Below are positions 1 through 5,424 of a stretch of DNA of 5,526 nt, piece by piece. Location of the stretch: positions 1-5,526 of the forward strand of contig JAFGJC010000292.1 of assembly GCA_016929305.1 (NCBI GenBank), given 5' to 3'. The DNA comes from a candidate division CSSED10-310 bacterium (GTDB lineage: Bacteria; CSSED10-310; JAFGJC01). Position 1 is the first letter of the stretch. Every line of letters starts with the position of its first letter. Position numbers and translations under genes: made by a program. The notes beneath the pieces are model-generated. The model worked only from the letters and a program-made list of their open reading frames with translations. It had not been told where the DNA came from and did not search any database.

Positions 1-1126
1 GTCAACCTCTTCTCACGATCCTATTATTTCCAACAACATCATTACAGAAAATTGCGCCGTCAGATCAGGTGGAGGTATAAGCTATGGCAGTGGAAGTTGC
101 CAGATAATAAACAATCTCATTTCGGATAACGTTTCTGAGGATATGTGTGGTGGTTTGGGGGGGAGCGGTTCCCCTTTAATTTTCAATAACATCGTTTCCG
201 GAAACAAAGCAACCAATTATGCCGGAGGGATGAAATTAACCGGTTCACCGGTCGTTGCAAACTGTTTGATCACTGATAATATCTGCGGTGTCAGAGGTTC
301 GGCCATATACTTTTCCAATACCTCAAAAGGCTCTGTGGTAAATTGCACAATTTCAGGCAATTTGGGTTCTGTATCAGGTATACCAGTGGTCGCCAGTTAC
401 GATGCCTCCCCGGAATTCTACAACTGTATTCTTTGGAACGAATCGGTTCCGGAGGTGTCGGCATCCTCAAGTTATCCCACCAATCCGGCATTTCCATATA
501 TACACTATTGTGATGTTCAGGATGGCTATCCGGGAACAGGCAATATTGATGCGCACCCGCTTTATGCAGATGGACCGTTGGGATCGTATTACCTCAGTCA
601 TACTGAAGCGGGTCAGGCAACCACCAGCCCGTGTGTCGATGCGGGGCGAAAAGATGCTTCCGAAATATGCTTCGATCTACCTTCAGGCCGTACATGTTTG
701 AATGAATGGACAACCCGGACCGATGAGGTCAAAGATACCGGGCAAACCGATATGGGATTTCACTACAGTTTTTATGAACCCCCGGGTGTGGATCTCCTGC
801 TAAATGATACAATGTTTGAAGCGGGAGAACCGTTTAAGCTTCGAGCATATTGTGTCGGAACTGATAATGTTTCTGAAGCCGACCTGTACGTCGCCCTGGA
901 AGTGTTCGGTCAGTTCTGGTTCTGGCCAGACTGGCAGCAAATACCTTCCCACAAGCGCATCGATCTGACCAGTGGCAGCGTACACTACTATTTCATTCTT
1001 GATTTCACCTGGCCTGATGGCGAATTCGGCAGCATCGATGGACTCAACTTCTGGGGTGCCATGTTTGATCCTGTTGATGGAGAATTAATCGGAAATTATG
1101 ACAAAGTCACGTTTGGATATCGTTAA
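1..1126 (+). CDS. Secreted right-handed beta-helix protein with C-terminal beta-sandwich-like domain (5' end missing)
   Basis: The reading frame is open from base 2 to the TAA at 1124-1126 with no stop, so the gene begins left of the window. The in-frame ATG at 143 is internal to the repeat fold and is not the true start; 374 codons are visible. The first ~150 residues are short beta-helix rungs of the type SP-[hydrophobic]-x-N-x-I-[ST]-x-N. A linker follows with CDVQDGYPGTGN, PLYADG, YYLS, SPCVDAG, RTDE and DMGFHY, which is the hallmark end of many exported beta-helix proteins (choice-of-anchor/polymorphic outer-membrane-like families). The last ~112 residues (about 785-1123) form a separate beta-rich domain with DLYVALEVFG, FWFWP, FTWPDG and IGNYD. 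Proteins of this kind are normally extracellular or surface-bound; carbohydrate binding, polysaccharide lysis or adhesion are all possible, and no catalytic site is visible. The signal peptide is not in the window. The same C-terminal domain recurs at the end of the gene at 3913-5424. I am confident of the fold and unsure of the function. Confidence 0.9.
   Translation, partial: STSSHDPIISNNIITENCAVRSGGGISYGSGSCQIINNLISDNVSEDMCGGLGGSGSPLIFNNIVSGNKATNYAGGMKLTGSPVVANCLITDNICGVRGSAIYFSNTSKGSVVNCTISGNLGSVSGIPVVASYDASPEFYNCILWNESVPEVSASSSYPTNPAFPYIHYCDVQDGYPGTGNIDAHPLYADGPLGSYYLSHTEAGQATTSPCVDAGRKDASEICFDLPSGRTCLNEWTTRTDEVKDTGQTDMGFHYSFYEPPGVDLLLNDTMFEAGEPFKLRAYCVGTDNVSEADLYVALEVFGQFWFWPDWQQIPSHKRIDLTSGSVHYYFILDFTWPDGEFGSIDGLNFWGAMFDPVDGELIGNYDKVTFGYR
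17..442 (+). repeat. Protein-level beta-helix rungs, six copies with a 24-28 codon period
   Basis: Six rungs of the pattern [SC]-P/x-hydrophobic-hydrophobic-x-N-[NC]-x-[IL]-x-x-N are visible. They start near bases 20 (PIISNNIITEN), 98 (CQIINNLISDN), 170 (SPLIFNNIVSGN), 245 (SPVVANCLITDN), 329 (GSVVNCTISGN) and 407 (SPEFYNCILWNE). The spacings are about 26, 24, 25, 28 and 26 codons, as expected for turns of a parallel beta-helix with an Asn ladder. The repeat is at protein level; the DNA copies have diverged and I see no long identical DNA repeat. More rungs probably lie upstream of the window. Confidence 0.75.
785..1123 (+). other. C-terminal domain of the beta-helix protein, shared with the TIM-barrel protein
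   Basis: This ~112-residue tail matches residues ~391-503 of the protein encoded at 3913-5424. Shared landmarks are T-x-F followed at fixed spacing by L-x-x-Y, then an ungapped 18-residue block (DLYVALEVFG...FWFWPDW against PLFLILDIYG...YYYAPSF). Next come F-x-W-P, then an [FW]-[WY]-x-A-[ML] strand, and an ending of IGNYD...FGY against YGEYD...FGW. The pattern of alternating hydrophobic and aromatic residues suggests a beta-sandwich. I do not know a family name for it. Its role (surface retention, glycan contact or structural cap) is inference. Confidence 0.65.
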
Positions 1127-1821
1127 CCGTTGCTATCCAAAGCGATCAGAAATGCCATGAATGAATCATAAGAACTCGATTTAAATCCTGCTGTTGATTC
1201 CTGATCCCGGCTGACCAGAAAAGTCAGCCGGTTCCTATATATGTTCTTCAGTTTTGTCAAATCCATGATAACAAGACTTTTAAAAGCAGTTATCGATTCC
1301 ATTAAATGTTCAATAACTAAAATATTTTTATGATTCCGGAACTCCAACGAAGCCTTCTGAAGATTCGCGATGATATTTTCTGTGAGTGTAATCTGTTGCG
1401 TTAACTCATCGCATACTGTTTTTAACTCCAAACCAACATCTTCAGCCTTCTCCCTACCTTCGATTCCCGAATCCTCACGGCCTCGAACAAATATCGTATA
1501 CAATTCCTCATTCACACCGGAGATGATCATCTGAAATCTGACGATACATTCGACATCATCTTCTCTTCTGCCCGGTGCCAGCGGTTTCAGACTTATCAGC
1601 AACGAACGGTAATGAGCTTCACACGTTTCGTCTGAATGGCTGATATCAAAACCACGATCTGAAAAAAAATTTTCAAAATCTTTCTTGGTTTTGGCGATGA
1701 TATCGTCCAAGCGCCGGTTTATGAGCTTATTGACATTTTCGTTTGCGATCCGATGTTTTTTATCAATCGTATCATATGCACTTTTGATATCTTCTATCCA
1801 ACGCATTTCCTTAAATTTCAA
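1123..1821 (-). CDS. Uncharacterised 232-residue helical cytoplasmic protein
   Basis: I do not recognise this family. The protein has no signal peptide and no membrane segment. Residues ~8-55 are charged and helix-prone (IKSAYDTIDKKHRIANENV, RRLDDIIAKTKKDFENFF). Residues ~71-115 look like beta strands (YRSLLISLKPL, ECIVRFQMIIS, ELYTIFVRG). Residues ~125-200 return to long amphipathic helices (LELKTVCDELTQQITLTENI, then HLMESITAFKSLVIMDLTKL) with coiled-coil character. The helix-sheet-helix layout resembles regulatory or scaffolding proteins, but no active-site motif is evident. The start chosen is TTG at 1821, with GGAG eight bases upstream; the in-frame ATG at 1806 has its purine run almost touching it, too close to be a good ribosome site. 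The gene lies downstream of the permease on the same strand with a 120-base gap that contains a plausible promoter. It ends overlapping the beta-helix gene by four bases. The coding call rests on length, charged helical composition and a ribosome site. Confidence 0.75.
   Translation of the reverse strand: MKFKEMRWIEDIKSAYDTIDKKHRIANENVNKLINRRLDDIIAKTKKDFENFFSDRGFDISHSDETCEAHYRSLLISLKPLAPGRREDDVECIVRFQMIISGVNEELYTIFVRGREDSGIEGREKAEDVGLELKTVCDELTQQITLTENIIANLQKASLEFRNHKNILVIEHLMESITAFKSLVIMDLTKLKNIYRNRLTFLVSRDQESTAGFKSSSYDSFMAFLIALDSNG
1207..1231 (+). terminator. Perfect 9-bp hairpin inside the 3' end of the helical-protein gene; candidate terminator for the beta-helix gene
   Basis: CCGGCTGAC (1207-1215) and GTCAGCCGG (1223-1231) are exact reverse complements around a seven-base loop, CAGAAAA. 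On the plus strand it lies 80 bases after the TAA of the beta-helix gene and is followed by T-rich but broken sequence (TTCCTATATATGTTCTTC), not a clean T run. On the minus strand no T run follows. It spans codons 197-205 of the opposing gene. The inverted repeat is directly visible. A role in ending plus-strand transcription is inference, and the weak T tract argues against a textbook intrinsic terminator. Confidence 0.4.
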
Positions 1822-1829
1822 CGCCGTTT

Positions 1830-1833
1830 CTCC
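1830..1833 (-). promoter_or_regulatory. Ribosome binding site (GGAG) supporting a TTG start
   Basis: Read on the minus strand, GGAG lies eight bases before the TTG at 1821. It is the only well-spaced purine-rich site near the beginning of this reading frame, and it decides for TTG over the later ATG at 1806. Confidence 0.6.
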
Positions 1834-1875
1834 ATTTAGATGAATCCCTCGTTTTTTTAAATAAAATCGTCTTTT

Positions 1876-1904
1876 ACTATAATAGGAGCCAGCATTATCT
1901 TCAA
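1876..1904 (-). promoter_or_regulatory. Candidate sigma-70-type promoter for the helical-protein gene
   Basis: On the minus strand TTGAAG (1904-1899) and TATAGT (1881-1876) are separated by exactly 17 bases, matching the -35 consensus at four of six positions and the -10 consensus at five of six. Transcription would begin near 1869 and give a leader of about 48 bases. This would let the gene be expressed apart from the permease upstream. The match is by eye, in an AT-rich spacer where chance matches are common. Confidence 0.4.
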
Positions 1905-1941
1905 AGAAAAAAATACTGTCTTCGGGCTGGTGATGTAAATA

Positions 1942-2691
1942 TCATGATTGGAAAAACATTTTTATGGACACAACAATCAAAATAAATCCGATGATTTGAC
2001 GGAAAGTTTTTTCTGATATTTTGACATGCATGGAGTTACCGGCTATCAATCCAACAAACAAAGCAGGAACGATAAAACCTGCCGTAATAATGTGTTGAGG
2101 CTGCACCAAATCAAAACTGAAATATAAAGCGAGTCTTCCGCAAGCTTCTATTAAAAACAGGGGGACAAGAAGTTTTCTGACAGTTTGTTTAGAATACCGG
2201 TGTCCAAAGTACCAAATGATTGGCGGTCCACTGATGCCAAATAGTCCGCCTGTTATTCCGCCGATCGCAGCACAGATCAATCCTTTACAATCCGGCAATC
2301 GGGGAACGTCAGTGGATACACTGATCTGACTCCTGGACTGGAATAATATCAAAAACCATAATCCCAAGATGAAAATAATGATCGCCAGTATGGCCTCAAA
2401 AATATCGACAGGAACTATTTTCAGAGAAATGACACCCAGAAATGTTCCTGCCACCGCGGGAACGGCTAACGCTATAAGATACTTGAAATGTTCAAAACCG
2501 CGATCTAATAAAAACAGATAAATTCCGCCGGCAATGTCAAGAATTACTGAAATGATGATAATATCTTTGGGGGACGCAAGGAGTGAACCCAGAGACACAA
2601 ACACGATTGCAGGACCAAATCCCGTGAGCGCCTTAACGAAATATGCCACCAGCGCTATACTCAGTAATGCCGTCAATACTGCAATCGTCAT
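1942..2691 (-). CDS. TauE/SafE-family (DUF81) membrane permease, putative sulfite/organosulfonate exporter
   Basis: This 249-residue inner-membrane protein has about eight hydrophobic segments (roughly residues 3-21, 27-40, 44-62, 71-91, 96-117, 138-160, 172-192, 198-219 and 230-247, some of which may be re-entrant). It shows the two-half design of the TauE/SafE family. The first half carries KALTGFGPAIVFVSLGSLLA and the second carries AAIGGITGGLFGISGPPIIW, the paired glycine-rich motifs typical of the family. Members move sulfite, sulfoacetate or other small anions across the membrane; the substrate cannot be read from sequence and no sulfur-metabolism gene is visible nearby. Length is normal. 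The start is ATG at 2691, with GGAAGG eight bases upstream. A TTG directly before it (2694) is in frame but less well spaced. The gene is transcribed away from the TPR gene and may be read through into the helical-protein gene 120 bases downstream. Family assignment is firm; the substrate is unknown. Confidence 0.92.
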   Translation of the reverse strand: MTIAVLTALLSIALVAYFVKALTGFGPAIVFVSLGSLLASPKDIIIISVILDIAGGIYLFLLDRGFEHFKYLIALAVPAVAGTFLGVISLKIVPVDIFEAILAIIIFILGLWFLILFQSRSQISVSTDVPRLPDCKGLICAAIGGITGGLFGISGPPIIWYFGHRYSKQTVRKLLVPLFLIEACGRLALYFSFDLVQPQHIITAGFIVPALFVGLIAGNSMHVKISEKTFRQIIGFILIVVSIKMFFQS

Positions 2692-2699
2692 CAATCCGA

Positions 2700-2705
2700 C
2701 CTTCC
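2700..2705 (-). promoter_or_regulatory. Ribosome binding site of the permease gene
   Basis: GGAAGG on the minus strand lies eight bases before the ATG at 2691 and only five before the TTG at 2694. It therefore favours the ATG as the first codon. Confidence 0.55.
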
Positions 2706-2718
2706 GCCACTGATCATT

Positions 2719-2732
2719 CCGGAAATATCCGG
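2719..2732. repeat. Short inverted repeat in the permease 5' leader
   Basis: CCGGA (2719-2723) and TCCGG (2728-2732) flank AATA, between the permease start and the likely promoter zone. It could form a small hairpin in the permease leader or be an operator half-site pair, but a 5-bp stem is close to what chance gives. No function is claimed. Confidence 0.25.
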
Positions 2733-2848
2733 TTGATGCCTACAATATACACATCAATAAATCGAAATTACCATGTGACAGAGAAAATTCTATTTAGTTA
2801 CTCAACCGTTTAACGTATCGCTTATTAGTATGAATCACGATCAACACA

Positions 2849-2857
2849 TGATAAAAT
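2849..2857 (+). promoter_or_regulatory. Candidate extended -10 promoter element for the TPR gene
   Basis: TGATAAAAT fits the extended -10 pattern TGn-TATAAT with five of six hexamer positions. It lies about 40 bases before the TPR start codon and would give a leader of roughly 33 bases. No good -35 hexamer is seen at the right distance (the best is ATGAAT-like), which extended -10 promoters can tolerate. The surrounding divergent intergenic stretch (2692-2896) must hold promoters for both flanking genes; for the minus-strand permease I found only a weak TATATT without a convincing -35. Confidence 0.35.
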
Positions 2858-2882
2858 GAAATAATGAACATCATTTTGAAAT

Positions 2883-2888
2883 GAGGTG
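2883..2888 (+). promoter_or_regulatory. Strong ribosome binding site (GAGGTG) of the TPR gene
   Basis: GAGGTG lies eight bases upstream of the ATG at 2897 and fits the 3' end of 16S rRNA well. It fixes the start and gives the protein a signal peptide. Confidence 0.7.
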
Positions 2889-2896
2889 CGGCAATC

Positions 2897-3856
2897 ATGA
2901 AAATTTTACTTTGGATTACCGGATGTATAGTGTTCGGTGTATTTCCTTGTTTAAGCTCCCAGGATGACAGAGACAGTACAACTGAATCATTACCAAACAT
3001 CGATACTCTTTGGAATTTCAGTGACCCATCCGCTTCAGAAAGCAATTTCAGGGCGGTATTAAGCAAAGTGCCAGCTTCGGGGGCAACCTCCTACCACATT
3101 GAACTCCTCACACAAATTGCGCGAGCAGAAGGATTGCAGGGTAATTTTCAGGAAGGGCACAAAACGCTGGATCAGGCAGAGAAAATGCTTTTACCGGAAC
3201 ACAAACGGGCAAAAGTTCGGTATTTATTAGAGCGAGGGCGTTTATTTAATTCATCAGGGGATCCGATAAAATCCAGAGCCTATTTTCTGGAAGCCTGGAA
3301 TAACGCTCAATCCGAACAATTTGGTCTATTAGCGATAGATGCCGCGCACATGCTGGGAATCGTGGAAGAGCCAGTCAAACAGCTCGAATGGAATATTAAA
3401 GCATTAAAACTTGCAGAGTCATCTGATAATCCAAGGGCAAAAAACTGGTTAGGACCCATGTATAATAACATCGGATGGACTTACTTTGACATGAATCAGT
3501 TTGATAAAGCATTGGAACTCTTCAATAAATCCCTGGAATGGAGAATGTCACGCAAAGACGATGAAGGCACACGAATTGCGAAATGGACGATTGCCCGTGT
3601 TTATCGTGAATTGAACCGTATCGATGAAGCCATGCAAATTCTGCAAGATTTGGAAAAAGAAACACATGAAAACAATCTCCCGGCCAGCGGATATGTTCAC
3701 GAAGAGATGGGGGAATGTTATCTGATCAAAGGAGATCCGGAAGCGGCGAAAGAACACTTCAAAACAGCTTATAAAATCTTGTCAGCGGATGACTGGCTGA
3801 CGAAAAATGAACCGGAGCGCTTGCAGAGAATAAAATCGCTGGGCGGTATCGATTAG
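2897..3856 (+). CDS. Exported tetratricopeptide-repeat (TPR) protein
   Basis: This 319-residue protein starts with a short signal peptide (MKILLWITGCIVFGVFPCLS, residues 1-20) and is likely periplasmic or membrane-tethered. After a short linker with a WNFSDPSASE segment it is made of about six TPR-type helical hairpins. They lie at residues ~66-99, 103-137, 144-176, 184-218 (YNNIGWTYFDMNQFDKALEL, the most canonical), 225-258 (ARVYRELNRIDEAMQIL) and 264-297 (GECYLIKGDPEAAKEHF). The segments ELLTQIARAEGLQGNF, RYLLERGRLFNSSGDP and AAHMLGIVE match a family of whole-length TPR proteins of similar size seen in many bacteria; that family has no assigned function known to me. TPR proteins act as protein-binding scaffolds, so a partner is expected, but none is identifiable. 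It has a strong ribosome site. The TIM-barrel gene follows 56 bases later on the same strand, so the two may be co-transcribed. The cysteines at residues 10 and 18 do not form a convincing lipobox. Confidence 0.9.
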   Translation: MKILLWITGCIVFGVFPCLSSQDDRDSTTESLPNIDTLWNFSDPSASESNFRAVLSKVPASGATSYHIELLTQIARAEGLQGNFQEGHKTLDQAEKMLLPEHKRAKVRYLLERGRLFNSSGDPIKSRAYFLEAWNNAQSEQFGLLAIDAAHMLGIVEEPVKQLEWNIKALKLAESSDNPRAKNWLGPMYNNIGWTYFDMNQFDKALELFNKSLEWRMSRKDDEGTRIAKWTIARVYRELNRIDEAMQILQDLEKETHENNLPASGYVHEEMGECYLIKGDPEAAKEHFKTAYKILSADDWLTKNEPERLQRIKSLGGID

Positions 3857-3900
3857 GTGTACATATCATCCGCTATACGCGTTTTTATAAATAATTTCAT

Positions 3901-3906
3901 AGGGAG
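3901..3906 (+). promoter_or_regulatory. Ribosome binding site (AGGGAG) deciding a GTG start
   Basis: AGGGAG lies six bases before the GTG at 3913. The overlapping ATG at 3911-3913 is followed immediately by TGA, so it cannot be the gene's start; GTG gives a good signal peptide. Confidence 0.6.
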
Positions 3907-3912
3907 AAAAAT

Positions 3913-5424
3913 GTGAAACGACTGATATTGGTAACAATAATGTGTTCAGCAGTATGGTTTTCATTGTATTTTGAATCTGCGGGTATTTGTGAAACTCAAA
4001 AACAAAACAAGAATTTAAGCCGGAACTGTTATATGGGATTTACGACCTGGCCATACGATGTTACAACGGACGCCGTATTGGATACGTATCAGAAAATCCG
4101 AGACCATGGAGATATTATCGCCGTACATTGGGATGAGGGAATACCCTGGCCAGAGGCATACGATCAGCGAAGTTATCCATATGATCTGGAGTATACGCTG
4201 CAATTCATGCAAAACCAGATCGGTACGGATGAGACGGTCTATCTTGGAATTTCCGCATTGAATATGAGTCGGAATGGTATGGCATTATATCGCGGGAACA
4301 GCCCTAATCAGCCGTTGCCAAGTCCCTGGTCGACATATGCTTTCGATGACGAACACGTTATCACTGCGTATACCAATTTTTGTCTTGATCTCATCGCCAG
4401 GTTTAATCCAGCTTATGTCAACTATTCTATCGAGGCTTCAGAATTGCTGTTTGCATCACCGGAAAAGTGGAACGAATTCACCGTTTTTATGCAGGAAGTA
4501 TCGACACGTATCAAATATGAACACCCCTCACTCCCTCTCTGCCTTTCCATCGCTCTGAAACACCCGGATTCCTCTGAAATGCTGTTTCTAGCGGATCGAT
4601 TGCGTGAGATGTTGCCGTACATTGATTTTCTGGGCGGTAGCGTCTATCCCTACATTTTTTATGGACTGGAGTCTGGCGGTGATCCTGCACAACTGCCGCT
4701 CGATTGGCTTTATCAACTTGAGGAACTGGCTCAGGGCAAACCAACAGCGATAACTGAGACGGGCTGGATTGCAGAAGATCTTGTTATTGATTCTTTAGGA
4801 GTATCGATTGCCGGCACACCTGAATGGCAAGCCTCTTACATCGATAGGCTGATGTGGGAATCGGATCAGATGGAAATGCTGTTTGTCATATGGTTCACGA
4901 TTGTCGATTATGATGCGCTTTGGGACACGCTGCCGGAATCGATGAAGGAGTTGGCGTTAATCTGGCGGGATACGGGTTTATATTCAAGCGGTTCACCTCC
5001 TCAACCCCGAATAGCTTTAAACAATTGGGACCAATGGCTTATGCGACTGAAAACACCCTCTAAACCCTGTATTCGAACGGGTGTCAACGTGATCATGCCC
5101 TCAACATTTTTTCACCCTAATGATACCGCAGCCTTAACAATTTATGTGTGTAATGATCTTGAGTCACCGATTAAAAACCATCCCTTGTTCCTCATTCTCG
5201 ATATTTATGGCAATTACTACTATGCTCCAAGTTTTTCCGGAATAGACTATTACAATCACAGTTATGAAAGCGGGCATAATGTGATTGAGGTTGTTCCAGA
5301 ATTCTATTGGCCATTCGGAACAGGTCATTATGAAAATATCAACTGGTATTGTGCCTTGTTAACACCGGCAATGAATGCGATCTACGGTGAATACGATATC
5401 TTTCGTTTTGGATGGACGGAATGA
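3913..5424 (+). CDS. Secreted glycoside-hydrolase-like TIM-barrel protein with shared C-terminal domain
   Basis: This 503-residue protein opens with a signal peptide (MKRLILVTIMCSAVWFSLYF, cleavage probably near residue 24-26), so it acts outside the cytoplasm. Residues ~38-375 look like a clan GH-A type (beta/alpha)8 barrel. The opening strand is YMGFTTWPYDVT and is followed by GDIIAVHWDEGIPWPEAY, VYLGISALN and a mid-barrel YVNYSIEASELLF. Later come LPLCLSIALKH, FLGGSVYPYIF and AITETGWIAED, then a late strand VIWFTIVDYDALW and the closing IWRDTGLYSSG. Glu282 (ITETG) sits where the nucleophile of such enzymes lies; Glu174 or Glu177 would be the acid/base, though the usual Asn before that Glu is Ser176 here. 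The substrate is unknown; beta-galactan or a similar polysaccharide is a guess from resemblance to galactanase-like barrels. Residues ~391-503 are the domain shared with the beta-helix protein at the window's left end. The GTG start has AGGGAG six bases upstream. It may be co-transcribed with the TPR gene. Fold confidence is good and enzymatic activity is uncertain. Confidence 0.88.
   Translation: MKRLILVTIMCSAVWFSLYFESAGICETQKQNKNLSRNCYMGFTTWPYDVTTDAVLDTYQKIRDHGDIIAVHWDEGIPWPEAYDQRSYPYDLEYTLQFMQNQIGTDETVYLGISALNMSRNGMALYRGNSPNQPLPSPWSTYAFDDEHVITAYTNFCLDLIARFNPAYVNYSIEASELLFASPEKWNEFTVFMQEVSTRIKYEHPSLPLCLSIALKHPDSSEMLFLADRLREMLPYIDFLGGSVYPYIFYGLESGGDPAQLPLDWLYQLEELAQGKPTAITETGWIAEDLVIDSLGVSIAGTPEWQASYIDRLMWESDQMEMLFVIWFTIVDYDALWDTLPESMKELALIWRDTGLYSSGSPPQPRIALNNWDQWLMRLKTPSKPCIRTGVNVIMPSTFFHPNDTAALTIYVCNDLESPIKNHPLFLILDIYGNYYYAPSFSGIDYYNHSYESGHNVIEVVPEFYWPFGTGHYENINWYCALLTPAMNAIYGEYDIFRFGWTE
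5083..5421 (+). other. C-terminal domain of the TIM-barrel protein (second copy of the shared domain)
   Basis: Residues ~391-503 (VNVIMPSTFF through FRFGWTE) align along their length with the tail of the beta-helix protein. They include an ungapped 18-residue core with LDIYG against LEVFG and a nearly equal-length finish from F-x-W-P to F-G-W/Y (38 against 39 residues). The tail is preceded by a linker rich in Pro and Thr near residues 380-388. At base level the two copies have diverged, so this is not a recent duplication. Confidence 0.65.

Noticed and set aside
20..442. CRISPR-like periodicity at the left end
   Set aside because: The periodicity is in the encoded protein (beta-helix rungs); the DNA copies are not identical and there are no constant repeats with unique spacers.
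402..701. Plus-strand 99-codon frame inside the beta-helix gene
   Set aside because: It overlaps in another frame with the strongly coding beta-helix linker motifs and has no ribosome site.
1886..1930. CCAGC/GCTGG inverted arms plus an A/T run as a terminator for the permease
   Set aside because: The arms are five bases long, more than 30 bases apart, and the T run lies inside the loop instead of after the stem.
2730..2808. CGGTTGA (2730-2736) and TCAACCG (2802-2808) as an operator-like inverted repeat
   Set aside because: The arms are only 7 bp and are 65 bases apart; such pairs occur by chance in a region of this size, with no further symmetry around them.
2897..2956. Lipoprotein signal in the TPR protein (ITGC at residues 7-10 or VFPC at 15-18)
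   Set aside because: The first Cys comes too early to leave a usable hydrophobic core, and the second has Pro at -1, outside the usual lipobox. A plain signal peptide is the simpler reading.
2794..3066. Minus-strand 90-codon open frame spanning the divergent promoter region and the TPR gene start
   Set aside because: It runs antisense to the signal-peptide region of the well-supported TPR gene, has no ribosome site of note and no recognisable protein features.
4015..4744. Several short open frames on both strands within the TIM-barrel gene
   Set aside because: They are shadows of one clearly coding frame; their translations have low-complexity or basic composition and no start context.
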